Positions 1 through 8,939 are shown, counted from the first letter of the stretch. The stretch: DNA of 64,000 nt from Halodesulfovibrio sp. MK-HDV (GCF_009914765.1 NZ_WYDS01000006.1:124001-188000); one strand, 5' to 3'. Notes: generated from the sequence alone by a model not told the origin. Numbers and translations are program-made.

Positions 1-973
1 CGCCTACCTCGTCTAAAAAGAGCGTTCCGTTGTGGGCAGCACCAAATTTACCTTCGCGGTGGGTGTGCGCGCCGGTGAAGGCTCCTTTGGCGTGTCCAAA
101 GAATTCACTGGCAAACAGTTCTTTAGGGATCGATGCGCAGTTAACTTTAATAAGCGGTTCTGAGCTTCTATTGCTTCTTCTATGCAATTCTCTGGCTACA
201 AGTTCCTTCCCTGTTCCAGATTCCCCTTGAATGAGTACGTTTGCTTCTGTAGGCGCTACAAGATCAATTTGCTGAACGATTCTTTGCAGTGCTGCGCTAT
301 GTCCGATAAATCCGCCGTGGAGGCTGGATTCAGACAATTCTTCGCGTAAATATTTGTTTTCTTTTTTAAGCTGAGTGGTGAGTTCTTCAATTTTTTCGAA
401 GGCTCTGGCGTTAGCTAGTGCTGTGGCTGAATGGTTTGTTATGATATTCAGCTCATCGAGAATAGGTTGGGTTATTTGAGACTTGGTAAAAACAGCCAAT
501 ACTCCCAGAACCTCACCATGAAACTGCATGGGATGCCCCGCGAAACCATTTATTCCCTCTCGTTTTGTCCATTCCCTGTCAACAATCCACTTGGAATCTT
601 CCGAGACGGATTTAACGATTACTGGCTGGCCGGATGCGGCAATGTGTCCCACCTTTCTAAAGCCCATGGGGAATCTGCTGAATTTTCCGTTCAGGCGCGA
701 CCAGTCTTCATTTTTATTTACGACAGAATGACCCGCACTGGCGACAAGGTGCAGGCAGGTATCCCTTTGCTGACATTCTTTGAGCATGCGGCAAGATGAG
801 CATATGTCGCCTTTTTTAACGAGCCATATGCGTACAAGTGATACATCATCAAACTGGAACAGTCGGTTAACAATAAGACTGAAGAGCGAGCTTGTTGATC
901 GCTGCTCGCCCATTTCCAGAAGAAGTGATTGTAGTTCCATATTTTTTAAGTGGAATGTTTGCTTACCAGTCAT
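1..973 (-). CDS. Sigma-54-dependent transcriptional activator with GAF domain (partial, runs off the window start)
   Basis: Enhancer-binding protein that would activate sigma-54 RNA polymerase; only the first ~324 residues are in the window. In order: a GAF-type sensor (about residues 20-180), a short charged linker, then an AAA+ domain with Walker A GESGTGKE near residue 250, the sigma-54-contacting GAFTGA loop, and Walker B TLFLDEVG at the edge. The sensor carries a compact four-cysteine run, CSSCRMLKECQQRDTC (about residues 58-73), which could hold a metal or sense redox state; that is inference. The ATG at 973 gives the longest reading; a second in-frame ATG lies at 940 and neither has a strong ribosome site. 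The gene follows the CooS-like gene in the same direction, which makes it the natural candidate to control that gene's sigma-54-type promoter. Confidence 0.9.
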   Translation of the reverse strand, partial: MTGKQTFHLKNMELQSLLLEMGEQRSTSSLFSLIVNRLFQFDDVSLVRIWLVKKGDICSSCRMLKECQQRDTCLHLVASAGHSVVNKNEDWSRLNGKFSRFPMGFRKVGHIAASGQPVIVKSVSEDSKWIVDREWTKREGINGFAGHPMQFHGEVLGVLAVFTKSQITQPILDELNIITNHSATALANARAFEKIEELTTQLKKENKYLREELSESSLHGGFIGHSAALQRIVQQIDLVAPTEANVLIQGESGTGKELVARELHRRSNRSSEPLIKVNCASIPKELFASEFFGHAKGAFTGAHTHREGKFGAAHNGTLFLDEVG

Positions 974-1093
974 CCCGTAACGCTAAACCAAAGGGGGCTA
1001 CATAACAACAGTAAGTTAGGTATTGCGGAGGGATTAAAGGTGACGCCTTCATGCACAGAACAGTGACGTACAGTGTGGGTGATGGTGAAATGG

Positions 1094-1132
1094 CACTGCC
1101 CGCCCTTAAGTGGTGGGCAAGGGCAGGCAGTG
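1094..1132 (-). terminator. Strong hairpin between the CooS-like gene and the regulator
   Basis: Two stacked stems of 7 and 6 bp (CACTGCC/GGCAGTG and GCCCTT/AAGGGC, separated by one mismatch) close an 11-nt loop. No T run follows on the minus strand, so it may be an attenuator, a weak terminator or an mRNA-processing structure rather than a classic intrinsic terminator. Confidence 0.45.
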
Positions 1133-1179
1133 CAGAGTCTGCTGACGAAAGGACTATGTGATCGCGTTGCTGGTGGGGA

Positions 1180-2871
1180 CTAACGCCAGCAAAGCGTGGA
1201 TCTCGCGTTGTTAAAGTCAGTAATGATCATGGTTGCAAGTTCCTCAGGAGTAGGAACTACGTGCATGGATGATCCGAGTTGATCCTTTACACCATCGTAC
1301 AGAAAATGCTGAACATTTTCTGCCTGCTCTAATACAGGAGGAGTGAAGTGATAGGTGTCAAAGCCTGACATGCGGAATGCGAGTGTTGCGCCAAGTCCTT
1401 CTTCATGAGGCCATTCTGGAATGACAGCAGCAAAAGGAAGATCTTTCATTTTATGACCGGCATATTTAGCAATCTCTCTAAAGGTTGCCAAAGGCTGTGC
1501 GACATCAGTGCCTTCGCCAAAGTGCCATACCGGCGGCATGGTTGCATCAAGGAAGAGCTGAAGCATATCGCCGCATTTTTCGCGTGCTTTACTGGAGCAG
1601 AAACCCTGAATTGCCATAGAGAAGGCAGGGTCGCCGTTTGCGAAAACCAGCACGTTATTTTCAAGCAAGGTATTCACGAATGTAGCAAGATTTTTTGCAG
1701 ATTCAGCGTCGGCAGGAGAACCGCCTGAAAGGCTGACGATACCTTTAATTTTTCCATTAATTACACCGGAAGCGATAACCTCTATGCACCCAAAATGCTT
1801 ATCGATTGTATCAAGGGTGAAACCTACCTGAGCGGTGATAACTTCCGCAGGAAGGACTCTTTTGATAGCACGACGGTTTTTGAAGCTTTCAATTGCACGT
1901 GTGACAATGGCTTCTGCCAAAACATCGAGTGATTCATTTGGGGCGCCAATGAATTCAGCATTGGAAAAATGACTTGATTCATTGGTTGTTACGATGGCGG
2001 TGGCATGGCAGTCGGCAATGGCTGCAATTTTAGGCTGAACCTTTTGTGTATCAGCAAGCAGCACATCAATTGCACCAGTTTCGAGAGCTATGCTGATACC
2101 GTTTGTTGTCGCGAGGGGCAGTATGACGTCCGAGGTGTCTGTGGATGGTTCATCAGTACTGCGAATTCCGTATGCTTGGATTCCGGTTGCGCCTGCTTCT
2201 TTAGCCATAGCGGTAAATTTCTCGCTTTTGGCTGTTGCGTCTACAGAAGCTGCGAGGGTTGGGATGTGTTCGTACAGAGCAATGTTGACTGTGTCTGCCT
2301 GCAATGATTCAAGATGAATTTTAGTCGTAGTGCGTTCTGCTGGACCGCAAAGACAGTCAGTAGCAAGGGAGTTTCCTGCCATACTGTTGAGTAAAAATGC
2401 ACTACCGAGGCGGAAGGATGCATTCATGCTTTTTTGCCAGTCTTCCTGTTTCTCGTCTGCGGTTTGCTTCGGTGTGGTGGAAACTTCACATGATGAGCTG
2501 ACAGGCAGCAGATCAAGTTTTCGCCACAGCTGAATTCGTTCAGGCGGGGCAACCACACTAAGGGTGGAGCAGGCGCTTGACTCTGTGCAGCTAAGATCAT
2601 TAAGCAGTGCGTCCGCAAGTTCAGCAGCAATGGCGTTTGTTTCTTTACCGTTGGTGCTGATGTCGAACTCGACTGCAATTTTACGCAGTTTTCTTTCACC
2701 GACAATGGAAAGAGTTGTGTCATCTTCCGCAGCTTTTTTCAGGGTAAGAATGATCTCTCGAGTTCGTGCTTCATGGGCAGCAACGTCTTTTGCCGCAGAG
2801 CGGAGTAAATCGCTGGCAGCTTTATTGTTGGCAGAATCACAGTCGTTATGGATATGGCTTTCTGTTTTCAT
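1180..2871 (-). CDS. CO-dehydrogenase (CooS)-like protein lacking the metal-cluster cysteines
   Basis: A 563-residue homologue of the catalytic subunit of anaerobic Ni-CO dehydrogenase. The match is clear over most of its length: an EARTREIILTLKKA helix, AAELADALL, ALYEHIPTLA, EAGATGIQAYGI, ETGAIDVLLADTQ, CGDMLQLFLDA, PPVWHFGE and VIPEWPHEEG all fall in the CooS order. It lacks the N-terminal ~70-80 residues that bind clusters B and D. At the positions of the C-cluster cysteines it shows S238, K277, G384, D414 and G454; only the C-cluster histidine appears kept (H202 in EHIP). It therefore should not bind the NiFeS cluster or oxidise CO. The start has a good ribosome site (AAGGATC). The frame is intact with no stops, so it is not an obvious pseudogene. 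A structural, sensory or regulatory role is inference. Confidence 0.75.
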   Translation of the reverse strand: MKTESHIHNDCDSANNKAASDLLRSAAKDVAAHEARTREIILTLKKAAEDDTTLSIVGERKLRKIAVEFDISTNGKETNAIAAELADALLNDLSCTESSACSTLSVVAPPERIQLWRKLDLLPVSSSCEVSTTPKQTADEKQEDWQKSMNASFRLGSAFLLNSMAGNSLATDCLCGPAERTTTKIHLESLQADTVNIALYEHIPTLAASVDATAKSEKFTAMAKEAGATGIQAYGIRSTDEPSTDTSDVILPLATTNGISIALETGAIDVLLADTQKVQPKIAAIADCHATAIVTTNESSHFSNAEFIGAPNESLDVLAEAIVTRAIESFKNRRAIKRVLPAEVITAQVGFTLDTIDKHFGCIEVIASGVINGKIKGIVSLSGGSPADAESAKNLATFVNTLLENNVLVFANGDPAFSMAIQGFCSSKAREKCGDMLQLFLDATMPPVWHFGEGTDVAQPLATFREIAKYAGHKMKDLPFAAVIPEWPHEEGLGATLAFRMSGFDTYHFTPPVLEQAENVQHFLYDGVKDQLGSSMHVVPTPEELATMIITDFNNARSTLCWR

Positions 2872-2989
2872 GTATAGATCCTTTTAAAACTGAATGGTAG
2901 CAAGCGGCGGTATAGATGGCGCTATGTGGATGATTGCCTGTTACTCCATACACTCCGCGGGAAAAAATTTGATTTGGCGGTTCTTACAA

Positions 2990-3005
2990 AGCAAGAGATG
3001 AACCA
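2990..3005 (-). promoter_or_regulatory. Candidate sigma-54 (-24/-12) promoter of the CooS-like gene
   Basis: Read on the minus strand the site is TGGTTCATCTCTTGCT. It has the invariant GG and GC doublets exactly 10 nt apart and the TTGCT -12 block, but a poor match to the CAC part of the -24 block. It lies about 120 bp upstream of the ATG and fits the presence of a sigma-54 activator downstream. Confidence 0.5.
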
Positions 3006-3069
3006 AAAGTTCTCAGTACCTATCTTCCTAAAATAATGTGATTAAATTTTTTGACATTAACTCTCTCCA

Positions 3070-3122
3070 ACGGGATTCCGTGATTAGAACGGGATTCCGT
3101 TGTTTCGCTAGCGAAATTCCGT
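3070..3122. promoter_or_regulatory. Three repeated ACGG-N4-CCGT-type palindromes, probable activator binding sites
   Basis: ACGGGATTCCGT occurs at 3070-3081 and again at 3089-3100; a third, diverged copy (GCGAAATTCCGT) is at 3111-3122. Start-to-start spacings are 19 and 22 bp, near two helical turns, which would place the copies on one DNA face. They lie 65-130 bp upstream of the candidate -24/-12 promoter, the usual place for enhancer sites of a sigma-54 activator. Confidence 0.5.
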
Positions 3123-3756
3123 TGCTGTTGCGCTGAACGACTCTCGGTTTCCCGTGTTGAAGCATTTTGAAAACGATCACGGTGAAAGGAGCAATGTACA
3201 GAGGAACAAAAAAGCGTTGTCGTCGTTAGCTGTGCTCGTCACCCGTAAAACTACAACATATTCAGAAAAATCTTTCGCGTGGTTTTGTAACTGGGCTGTT
3301 ACATAGTCCATTGCGGCGTTTCTGCTCTATACAATCTGCCAATCAGCGAACGTTGAATGTCGGGTGGGCGAATAACAGATAAGTAAATGCAAATAATGTT
3401 GAGAAGCGAATAAGAATAGGTGGTTATTCACAGATTGTTTGGCTTGAAAGGGCTAAGGCAGGCTGAGGAAGCCTGTGGGACGTACTTGTGTGAGATGGAG
3501 AAGGGAACGGGAAATAAAGTTTTACCAGCAAGCTAGACTGTTGAGGGAATGCCGTATCGTCAGGTAGGGTTGTTGGGCTGTGTAAGTCTGAAAATATACG
3601 TTTTTCTGCAACACTATGCGTGAAAAGTTCAAGGCGAAAATTCTACATGTTGTTTAATGTAATAGAATGTACTTATTGTAAATATATTGACGCCTATGTT
3701 TTTTTGTGATGTTGGAATGGTTTGTATAAATCTTACTAGTCTTCATAGAGGAATGT
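3123..3756. other. Intergenic stretch, no gene recognised
   Basis: About 630 bp between the putative enhancer sites and the next plus-strand gene. I see no convincing coding frame, tRNA or intrinsic terminator. The final ~120 bp before 3757 are AT-rich and probably hold the promoter of the lipoprotein gene. Confidence 0.4.
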
Positions 3757-4701
3757 ATGCGCAAATTTCTTACTCTACTTATTGTTATGCTTTCGTTTTT
3801 GTGGACGGGGTGTAGCGCGGTACATCAAAAAACTTCACCGACACTTTCTGAAACATCACCATCAGTGTCTAAAACATCTCGAATTTCTGAAGAAGCTTCT
3901 AAAACATATGTGGCACGATTTGCAGACGTGTTTTGCGACAAGACGCCAGTGACAGAGCAGCTGATTAATGATGCTATTCTTCGCAGCTTAGAAGTAAAGA
4001 TTAATGCAATGAGCAGGATCGATGACGAAGAGGACTGGTATGTGTTCAGCAATGCCGGTGTTCAATGGAAAAATGATGACACCCTGCAAATTGAAGTAAA
4101 AAAGTCATTACGTGAAAATGGACAGGAAGTGCAGTGGTTGGTGCGTTCCTACATTGCTGAAGTGCAGCGCATTCATGACATGGAAAAGAATGAGTTTGAG
4201 GTGCGTATTACTCCGGACAGCATTGTCTCAGAGAGCACTTCGCCGGAATATTATCAATATATGCCGGATGACATGTATGTACCTTCCAAATGCAATTTGA
4301 GTAACGTATCTCCAGCCCCGTGGGGCAATCATGACTTTGCAGTTGTTTCAGCTTTTAAAAGTACCTTGCAGGATTTTATGGATGAGAATGAAAATGCCAT
4401 TTATTACACCCAGCCTGGTACCTATTCATTTTCAAAAACTGTTTCGGGCAATCCACAAGCCATCCGCAGGGCATTTACTGCCTATCTTGCAGATAAAAAA
4501 GAGAATGCTGTTGTAACCCGCAAAGGCGTCTTTTACGCAGGCAGTCAGCTTGTGCATATCATCGATTCTTCTAATTCCGTGACCTTTATGTGGGACGTAA
4601 AGTTGCAACAAGAGGTCGGGCTTGAAGAGGTAACGCATCGAAATTTCTTTTATGAATGGTCTATTCTCGCTGCAACAAAGAAATATGTAAGCGCACTGTA
4701 G
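3757..4701 (+). CDS. Uncharacterised exported lipoprotein, paralogue of the next gene
   Basis: A 314-residue protein that I cannot assign to a named family. It begins with a lipoprotein-like signal (basic start, hydrophobic stretch, Cys at residue 19 in LWTGC; the lipobox is imperfect because Trp is at -3). A Ser/Thr-rich linker follows, then a globular domain. The ATG is preceded by AGAGGAA. Several blocks align with the downstream protein: a V-T-E-Q-L-I-N-D-A block against V-T-R-E-Q-L-K-N-A, a conserved I-HDM/M-HDA followed by FEVR/YEVR, and RKGVFYAG against ENGVFWGN. The pair therefore probably arose by duplication. It probably acts in the periplasm or at a membrane; the function is unknown. 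Confidence 0.75.
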   Translation: MRKFLTLLIVMLSFLWTGCSAVHQKTSPTLSETSPSVSKTSRISEEASKTYVARFADVFCDKTPVTEQLINDAILRSLEVKINAMSRIDDEEDWYVFSNAGVQWKNDDTLQIEVKKSLRENGQEVQWLVRSYIAEVQRIHDMEKNEFEVRITPDSIVSESTSPEYYQYMPDDMYVPSKCNLSNVSPAPWGNHDFAVVSAFKSTLQDFMDENENAIYYTQPGTYSFSKTVSGNPQAIRRAFTAYLADKKENAVVTRKGVFYAGSQLVHIIDSSNSVTFMWDVKLQQEVGLEEVTHRNFFYEWSILAATKKYVSAL

Positions 4702-4737
4702 TGCGTGTGTAGCTCTCCTTTTTCACGTTAGTAAATA

Positions 4738-5745
4738 ATGAGATTATCCATGAAGAAGATCATATTCAGCCTGTTTTTTCTCGTGCTTACAATCTTCTGT
4801 GTGCGTGTTGTAAACTCGGTTGCCGAGGTGGAACATGTCGCGCAAGACACAACATCGTTTAGAACCTTATTCAATAAGCCACTTGTCACAACATTTGTTT
4901 CTTTGGATGCATATAAAGATGGCTCTCCTGTAACTAGAGAGCAGTTAAAGAATGCGTTTGTCGACATGATGGTGTGGAAGTACAAAAATGGTATTGGGGT
5001 TGTACGTTACAAGGCCTATTCAATATTTAAAGAAATGAAAACCGCATGGGTTGGTGATACCAGTGCCGCAGTCACGCTTGTGCAATCTTTATATAAAAAT
5101 GGTAAAGCAATAGACGAACTGAAAACAACATACTTTTTCACATTCGAATATATGCATGATGCCTCGAAGTCTGTATACGAAGTACGCTGCACTGTTAACG
5201 ACATGGCTGTGGAAGTGAGAGAGAAAGAGCCTAAGAAGGTTTTTAACAGGTACAAGAATGCATCTATGTGGCCTCCTTCTGTAAACGAGCAGGACGAGAA
5301 GGTGTTGTCTCTTTTTGACAAGGAGTATCGCTCCTTCTTCAATAACAGTATCCATTATAAAAAAATAGAAAACTATCATGCTGAGATCGTAACATCACTG
5401 GAGAATTCATATATTCAGCAGATGTTGGGACAGCATGTGCCCGCAAAGCGTTCTGAACTACGCGTGATGGAAAATGGAGTTTTTTGGGGCAACACCCCTT
5501 TAATTACCATTACCCCTGAAAACGGTCAGAATAAAATTACAGCGGATTTTGATTTGCACTACACCGTCTCAATGAACGGGAAGCGGCTGGCAAAAGCTGA
5601 CGTAGTCCCTTACAAGTATCTGCGCGAAACGTTCGGTAGATCGTTAGCACGGTGTGATTCAGATGAAGTGCAGTTACAAACCATCCAAAAATACACTGTC
5701 GAGGAATACTTAAAGAAACTCGGCACCTTTGTTTTTCCAGAATAA
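4738..5745 (+). CDS. Uncharacterised exported protein, paralogue of the preceding lipoprotein
   Basis: A 335-residue protein with an N-terminal signal peptide or anchor (KKIIFSLFFLVLTIFC core) and no lipobox. It shares the domain layout of the upstream lipoprotein (see that entry for shared blocks) and is only 36 bp downstream, so the two are likely co-transcribed. Two start ATGs are possible (4738 and 4750); neither has a strong ribosome site. No catalytic motif is evident. A solute- or envelope-related role is possible but not shown. Confidence 0.7.
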   Translation: MRLSMKKIIFSLFFLVLTIFCVRVVNSVAEVEHVAQDTTSFRTLFNKPLVTTFVSLDAYKDGSPVTREQLKNAFVDMMVWKYKNGIGVVRYKAYSIFKEMKTAWVGDTSAAVTLVQSLYKNGKAIDELKTTYFFTFEYMHDASKSVYEVRCTVNDMAVEVREKEPKKVFNRYKNASMWPPSVNEQDEKVLSLFDKEYRSFFNNSIHYKKIENYHAEIVTSLENSYIQQMLGQHVPAKRSELRVMENGVFWGNTPLITITPENGQNKITADFDLHYTVSMNGKRLAKADVVPYKYLRETFGRSLARCDSDEVQLQTIQKYTVEEYLKKLGTFVFPE

Positions 5746-5918
5746 CATGTTTATAACTTTAACCACCCGTTATTTTTTCGTTAACTAGCCGCTATAGTGC
5801 AATTAATCCTTGGGAAAAAATGAAAGTTGCTCTATTTTAACAGCACCGTCTGAGAATGTGGTGCTTGGTGTGTGTATAACGAAAATAAATGTGGCTTCAA
5901 TAACATCCGGAGATATCG

Positions 5919-6563
5919 ATGAAAAAGTTAGTTTTACTGTGTGTTGCTGTTTTTTGTTTGGCGCTTGTAGGTTGTAATCAGGAAATGAAGGCGGACTCCT
6001 CTCCTAAAGTTGCCGTTGTAGACCCTGCAAAAGTTTTTCAGGATAGCAAGCCAGGTAAAGACGGCATGGCGTACTTGGAAAAAGTAAGCGCAGAAGTACA
6101 GCAGAAATTTAAAGATTTGCAGAAAGAAGCTGCTGAATCAAAAGGTCAGGACACCGCAAGTGTGAATGATCTTCAGGCACAGGTTGCTAAAATTCAGGAA
6201 CGTGTATCAGCAGAACAGCAGATGGTTGTTACCAAGCTGAACGATCTTTTCCAGAAAGTGCTTGAGCAGTACCGTAAAGAAAACGGCGTTGCTTTGGTAA
6301 TTCCTGCTGAACAAGCATTAAGCTTTGACGAATCTGCAGACGCAACTGCAGCTATCGTAGCAATTATGAATAAAGAAAATGTAACTTTTGAATCTCCAGC
6401 AATGGACGATGCTAAACCTGCTGACAAAATCGTTAAGCCGGAAGACAAAGCTGCTGATATGAAAGACGATGCTATGAAACAGGCACAAGAGAAAAAAGAC
6501 GAAGTAGCTCCAGCTGACAAGCCAGCAACTACGCCTGACGCAAAAGACGTTAAAAAGCAGTAA
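5919..6563 (+). CDS. OmpH/Skp-like lipoprotein
   Basis: A 214-residue lipoprotein with a good lipobox (LVGC, Cys19). After the signal come KVAVVDPAKVFQDS, a typical opening of the OmpH/Skp chaperone domain, and a long amphipathic, coiled-coil-prone helical region (about residues 50-115) like the tentacles of Skp. The last ~60 residues are low-complexity and rich in Lys, Asp, Ala and Pro, longer than in ordinary Skp. Skp proteins hold unfolded outer-membrane proteins in the periplasm; a lipid-anchored version would do so from a membrane. It sits downstream of the two paralogous exported proteins but after a 173-bp gap and probably has its own promoter. An intrinsic terminator follows. Confidence 0.75.
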   Translation: MKKLVLLCVAVFCLALVGCNQEMKADSSPKVAVVDPAKVFQDSKPGKDGMAYLEKVSAEVQQKFKDLQKEAAESKGQDTASVNDLQAQVAKIQERVSAEQQMVVTKLNDLFQKVLEQYRKENGVALVIPAEQALSFDESADATAAIVAIMNKENVTFESPAMDDAKPADKIVKPEDKAADMKDDAMKQAQEKKDEVAPADKPATTPDAKDVKKQ

Positions 6564-6614
6564 TATTGTACAAAAACCGTACTGGTATTTACAGTAGGTT
6601 AATAGTATACGACT

Positions 6615-6647
6615 GGGAGATCGCTACAAAGCGGTCTCCCTTTTTTT
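6615..6647 (+). terminator. Intrinsic terminator after the OmpH-like gene
   Basis: GGGAGATCGCT pairs with the complementary GCGGTCTCCC arm (one wobble) and is followed by seven T residues. Confidence 0.85.
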
Positions 6648-6842
6648 ATTCAAGCGGTAAATGCTTGATGGTGTGTGCTACCTAGGGTACACAACCCGCA
6701 GGAAGACTGCTAACCGCAGATATACTGTGTTAGTTTTTTATTTTTTGCAGTTTGAAGTTTTGTGATGTTTCACAGACTTAGCTAATAATCCGCCACACAT
6801 ATATATTATGTGTATCCGCAACTCATATTTGGAGGAGACCCG

Positions 6843-7814
6843 ATGGAAGCCGCCCATAAAAACCTTGCTTTAGACCTTGTTCGCGTTACAGAAGCAGCAG
6901 CATTGGCATCTGGCCGCTGGCTTGGCAAGGGTAAGAAGAACGAGGGCGACGGTGCAGCCGTTGATGCAATGCGTTACGCCTTTAATAACTTGTACCTTTC
7001 CGGCACAGTTATCATCGGCGAGGGTGAAAAAGATGACGCGCCTATGCTCTTCAATGGTGAAAAGCTCGGCATGGGCAAAGGACCGCAGGTTGATGTTGCG
7101 GTTGATCCCGTCGAAGGCACCAACCTTCTTGCATACGGTCGTCCTAACGCTATTTCTGTTGTAGGTACCGCTCCGGCAGGCACCATGTACAACCCTGGCC
7201 CAAGCTACTACATGCAGAAGCTTGTTGTGCCACCAGCAGCGAAAGATGTTGTAGACATCGACGCTCCTGTTAAAGAAAACTTGAATAACATCGCAAAAGC
7301 TCTCGGCAAAGACGTTGATGACCTTGTTGTGTTTGTTCTTGATAAGCCACGCCACGAACAGCTTATTACTAAGATTCGTGAAGCTGGCGCACGCATTCAG
7401 CTGCATACAGATGGTGACGTTGCAGGCGCACTCATGGCAGTTGATCCACGTAGCGAAGTTGACGTAATGATGGGTACCGGCGGTACACCTGAAGGCGTAA
7501 TCGCTGCATGTGCAATTAAAGGTGTCGGCGGCCAGATTTTTGCCCGTCTCGACCCGCAGTCTTACGTGGAAAAAGAAGCGATCCTTGAAGCAGGCATCGA
7601 TCTTCGTGAAATCCACACAGTAAATACTCTCGTACGTAGTGACGAAGTATACTTTGCTGCAACCGGTATTTCCGGCGGCACATTCCTTCGCGGTGTTCAG
7701 TACACCGGAAACGGCGTTGTGACTCACTCCATGGTTATTAAAGGCCATAGTGGATCTATCCGTTACCTCGAAAGCATCCACAACTGGGATCGCGTTCGTC
7801 CAGAAGGCTTATAG
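6843..7814 (+). CDS. glpX: Class II fructose-1,6-bisphosphatase
   Basis: Hydrolyses fructose-1,6-bisphosphate to fructose-6-phosphate in gluconeogenesis; cytoplasmic and metal-dependent. The 323-residue protein shows GlpX signatures: GEGEKDDAPML and DPVEGTNLLAYGR (metal and phosphate binding), LDKPRHEQLI, TDGDVAGAL and MGTGGTPEGVIAA. The ATG at 6843 is chosen because GGAGGAG at 6831 lies at ideal spacing; an upstream in-frame ATG at 6810 has no ribosome site. The gene stands alone between two terminators. Confidence 0.95.
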   Translation: MEAAHKNLALDLVRVTEAAALASGRWLGKGKKNEGDGAAVDAMRYAFNNLYLSGTVIIGEGEKDDAPMLFNGEKLGMGKGPQVDVAVDPVEGTNLLAYGRPNAISVVGTAPAGTMYNPGPSYYMQKLVVPPAAKDVVDIDAPVKENLNNIAKALGKDVDDLVVFVLDKPRHEQLITKIREAGARIQLHTDGDVAGALMAVDPRSEVDVMMGTGGTPEGVIAACAIKGVGGQIFARLDPQSYVEKEAILEAGIDLREIHTVNTLVRSDEVYFAATGISGGTFLRGVQYTGNGVVTHSMVIKGHSGSIRYLESIHNWDRVRPEGL

Positions 7815-7835
7815 TCATATATTTGTTTGTAAAAA

Positions 7836-7863
7836 GGCTGCTCGAAAGAGTAGCCTTTTTTTT
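7836..7863 (+). terminator. Intrinsic terminator after glpX
   Basis: An 8-bp stem (GGCTGCTC/GAGTAGCC, one G-T pair) with a GAAA-type loop, followed by eight T residues. Confidence 0.9.
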
Positions 7864-8048
7864 GTGCCTGAAATTTTAGCGGCGCTGTTTTTCGACAGTA
7901 TTCCTGAAAGAACGGCTACGTAGAAAGTTTGAATTGTCTTAGATTTGTTGCCATAGGTGCGTACAGAACCTATATGCAGTGAGTTGCATAGAGAGCGGTG
8001 TATTCCGTAGGCTCAAGATGCCTAATATTCATTGAAGGAACCGAAATA

Positions 8049-8939
8049 ATGGAAACGTTAAAGGCTCATGGTTTGATTCTGCTTGCAACTTTTTTGATTG
8101 CAGGATCATTCATCGCATCTGCTAATGTGACAGGGCAGGTACATCCTGTCTCATTGAACTTGCTCCGATTTGTGATTGCAAGCGCCTGTTCATTACCGGC
8201 AGTACTTTTGAATAAGCGATACCGTAAGCAAATACCCTCGGTATTTCCGCGTTCATTTATCATCAGCTTTTTTTACTGTGGCTATTTTGTGTGCCTGTTT
8301 GCAGCGCTGCTGACCACCACCGTAATTAACACGGGAACCTTGTATACTCTTACTCCGTTTATTACGGCCTTACTGAGTGTTGTGCTGCTTAAGCAGGCTA
8401 TAGGTCTGAAACGCACGCTGGTATATATTCTGGGTGCCGTGGGAACGTTGTGGGTTGTATTCAAAGGTGATCTGGCAGCATTTAAAAGTCTTTCGCTTAA
8501 CTCTGGTGATATGCTCTTTATGCTGGGTGTTCTTTCCATGTGTGGTTATACGCTTGCGCTGAAGCTTCTGTACAGACAGGACAGCGTGGTCGTTCTTACA
8601 TGCTGCACGTTGATGGGCGGAACGATCTGGATGGCTCTCGCTGCGATAGCCTTCGGCATTCCGCTACAATGGAATTTGCTGACACCTGGCGACTATGTAA
8701 ACTTGCTGTATCTTGCAATAGGTACAACGCTGGTTACGTCTTACCTTTTCCAAAAAGCCTCCATTACACTGACTCCGAACAATGTCACCGCGTACATTTA
8801 TTTAAGTCCGGCATGTGTGGCAGTGCTCGATTATGTTGTTAACGGCATCACACTGTCTAACACCATTTTATTCGGTATTGTGCTTTCTATGGTGGCAACA
8901 TTTCTGCTGCAAGCCATGAGCTATTTAAAGCAAAAATAG
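8049..8939 (+). CDS. EamA/DMT-family inner-membrane transporter
   Basis: A 296-residue protein with about ten hydrophobic helices arranged as two EamA repeats. Repeat 1 contains the typical HPVSLNLLRFVIAS block and repeat 2 ends with YIYLSPACVAVLDYVVNG. Family members export metabolites or amino acids; the substrate cannot be read from sequence. The ATG at 8049 has AAGGAA eight bases upstream; an in-frame ATG at 7998 would add 17 non-hydrophobic residues and lacks such a site. It appears monocistronic, with its own terminator. Confidence 0.85.
   Translation: METLKAHGLILLATFLIAGSFIASANVTGQVHPVSLNLLRFVIASACSLPAVLLNKRYRKQIPSVFPRSFIISFFYCGYFVCLFAALLTTTVINTGTLYTLTPFITALLSVVLLKQAIGLKRTLVYILGAVGTLWVVFKGDLAAFKSLSLNSGDMLFMLGVLSMCGYTLALKLLYRQDSVVVLTCCTLMGGTIWMALAAIAFGIPLQWNLLTPGDYVNLLYLAIGTTLVTSYLFQKASITLTPNNVTAYIYLSPACVAVLDYVVNGITLSNTILFGIVLSMVATFLLQAMSYLKQK

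Noticed and set aside
3300-3600. Possible structural RNA (RNase P, 6S or SRP-like) in the gene-free region
   Set aside because: Conserved cores of these RNAs were looked for and not found.
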